Of a stretch of 64,000 bases of DNA, positions 62,271 through 64,000 are shown piece after piece. The notes beneath the pieces were generated by a model. It saw only the letters and a list, made by a program, of their open reading frames with translations. It did no database searches and was not told the origin of the DNA. The translations under genes were made by a program, and so were the position numbers. Each line of letters starts with the position of its first letter. Position 1 is the first letter of the stretch. Origin of the DNA: Urechis unicinctus (taxonomy: Eukaryota > Annelida > Polychaeta > Xenopneusta > Urechidae); contig CM067357.1 of assembly GCA_034190875.2 (NCBI GenBank), positions 20,537,462 to 20,601,461 of the forward strand, given 5' to 3'.

Positions 62271-64000
62271 ATTATCTATGTACTATTATAATTATGAGAG
62301 CGCATATTGTGTTTCTACATGGTAGACTCTTGATAGTGTAGTTCAGCCAGAGAACATCAATGAATCAGCTGGGACCTGTATTGGATTAATATGCAAATAG
62401 TACCGAGTTATGTGTATGCGAATGGTGTCTTCAATTCACAAGAGTAACGAGGTTTAAATGTCTTTCAAGCGATATTATATAAATAGTATTGATCATAACT
62501 CTGAAAAAGGCAATATTGTCTCTAAATTGATTATGCCCCTGTTTTTTTCTGATGTTGGGGATGGGGTGCATTACGAGTCAGAAAAGTATCAGTTGATTGT
62601 TAGAAGTTGGTCACCGTAAGGCTGGGAAACACAAGCCGAAGCATGTTGCGTTTTAGAACATAAAATAAATTAACAGGTAAGAGCGATTGTGCCCTGGTAC
62701 TAACCCCCGGTGATACAAGAAGGTATTGCAAAGACTAACCATCGGTAATTATTATTAACCAGAAAACGCAATTCCACTGTGGCTATATTTGACTGATTCC
62801 GGAGAAATTGGCGTTGCCAGATACTTAACATGCCCGATTACACGTTTGTACTACCACACCAACTGTAATTATTTTCTTTTGAACTTAAAGTGGGTTGTTT
62901 CATACAATAAGCAGCGTTTTGACATGCACAATTATCTGGTCGTTGTCTAAGGAGTGATAATTTAGTGGTTTTAATAGCTGGAAGTTGCTGAGACTCATTA
63001 GGATGAACACAGCTGTGTATAATTATCCTAATTAAGAGCATGCTCGTGTATTGCCCAGGTTGTTGCAAAGACTTAGTGAAGCCGAATGGACCATTCAGCT
63101 CGGACAAATCTAGCTCACCACTTTGTCACCTTAAGGGAAACGTTGCTTCAGTTGATGATAACTTACAGAACATTGTATTGTTTCTGTTGTCGCTTATTCG
63201 TAAAGGTATAATAAGACATATCGGTAATGGTGGAAGATTTTGCGAAAAAATACTGAACGGAAATTTTGCCTACTTAGGCTAGAATGAGATTGTAAGAAGC
63301 AGTGGCATATTTCTAATAAGTATTATTCCAAATATTTAACACACCAAGCAATAGTATATATAGCTGAAATGAAACTGAAGATGCCTCACAAGTATTCGTT
63401 TTCAACGCAGTCCCGGTAGCCCGGTTTTCCATAGAAATGTAAACAAGCAATATACACTGCACTAGCGTTGTCTTGCCTTAAATATATGCGCGACAGTACC
63501 TGAAACTTGACCTAATAAAAGCATCTCATCGGAGATAACGAGATCGGTGAGGCGTCTGAATGAAGACGTCGAGCACCATAATCAAATGTGCAACGCCGGT
63601 CAGGTCATGTTCAAGAACATTATTAACTGCTGTCCTACTTCCGGGAATTGTCCGTCCCTGCAAGAAACGCTATAGCTGTATTGTGCATAAAAGCTAACAA
63701 TTGACCAGTAATTGACAGCCATTTCCTATTGGCCGTCGCACTTCCGCACAGGTTTAGCTTACTGGCACCACAGTAAACCAAAAAAAAAATCCTTAGTCAA
63801 TAAAAGGATCAGAATCCAGTTTCCAGCAGAAGGTTTTCCGTGTGACAACTAACCTACGATTTTGTTGATTCGACAACTTGAGGTTTTTTCAAGTCCACAG
63901 AAATAATTATAAGTTAACAAACGTCGCAATATGCGGCACGGTGACATATCTTGGCATATATTCCAAAGATGTCTCTTTTCTCTGGTGAGAACGACATTCT
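62271..64000. other. no gene seen
   Basis: Short open frames on both strands and no recognisable motif. Ends mid-sequence at the window edge. Confidence 0.5.

Overview
The window is animal nuclear DNA, most likely from a marine invertebrate. The reasons are spliced transposon genes with GT-AG introns, a non-LTR retrotransposon reverse transcriptase, a THAP/DDE_Tnp_4 transposase, a tRNA-derived SINE-like head, long (AT)n and (TATG)n microsatellites, satellite arrays, and one 100-base run of Ns (an assembly gap). I cannot name the phylum. I find no confident single-copy host gene; almost everything recognisable is mobile or repetitive.

Layout. 1-2.5 kb: two convergent remnants, a SWIM zinc-finger protein (+ strand) and a THAP + DDE_Tnp_4 transposase (- strand), consistent with a decayed ISL2EU/Harbinger-type element. 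5.3-6.6 kb: a 1.29-kb non-autonomous element whose inverted ends carry clustered GTTTCGTAC words. 6.8-8.0 kb: seven nearly identical 172-bp satellite units, each a nested hairpin. 10.6 kb: a perfect 52-bp loopless palindrome. 11.6-12.6 kb: a TATG/TGTA microsatellite.

16.2-33.5 kb is the centre of interest: a very large foldback-type transposon. Two long tandem arrays of the same ~181-bp monomer lie in opposite orientation (16.9-20.07 kb, about 17 copies; 27.26-33.24 kb, about 32 copies). They enclose one minus-strand transcription unit. Read with three predicted introns, plus seven single-base frame changes of which most fall at homopolymers, the unit gives one protein of roughly 1,900 residues. 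Its parts, in order, are an N-terminal region, five 38-residue repeats, a C-C-H-H zinc finger, a MULE-like DDE transposase core, an intact-looking ubiquitin-specific protease (USP, Cys and His boxes present), a second degenerate USP-like domain, and a Ulp1/SENP-type SUMO protease with His-Asp-Gln-Cys all present. The layout recalls the FB-NOF foldback elements of Drosophila and the ULP-carrying Kaonashi MULEs of plants. I know of no described element joining a transposase to both a deubiquitinase and a deSUMOylase between satellite arms. This is my candidate for the undescribed system; the inferred logic is a transposase that also strips ubiquitin and SUMO from host or self proteins.

33.5-39.1 kb: unremarkable DNA, a SINE-like head, degenerate tandem repeats and a decayed LINE reverse transcriptase fragment (- strand), ending at the gap. 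39.2-64 kb: an AT-rich gene desert with several long (AT)n tracts and an old direct segmental duplication (51.7-53.96 kb against 54.3-57.75 kb).
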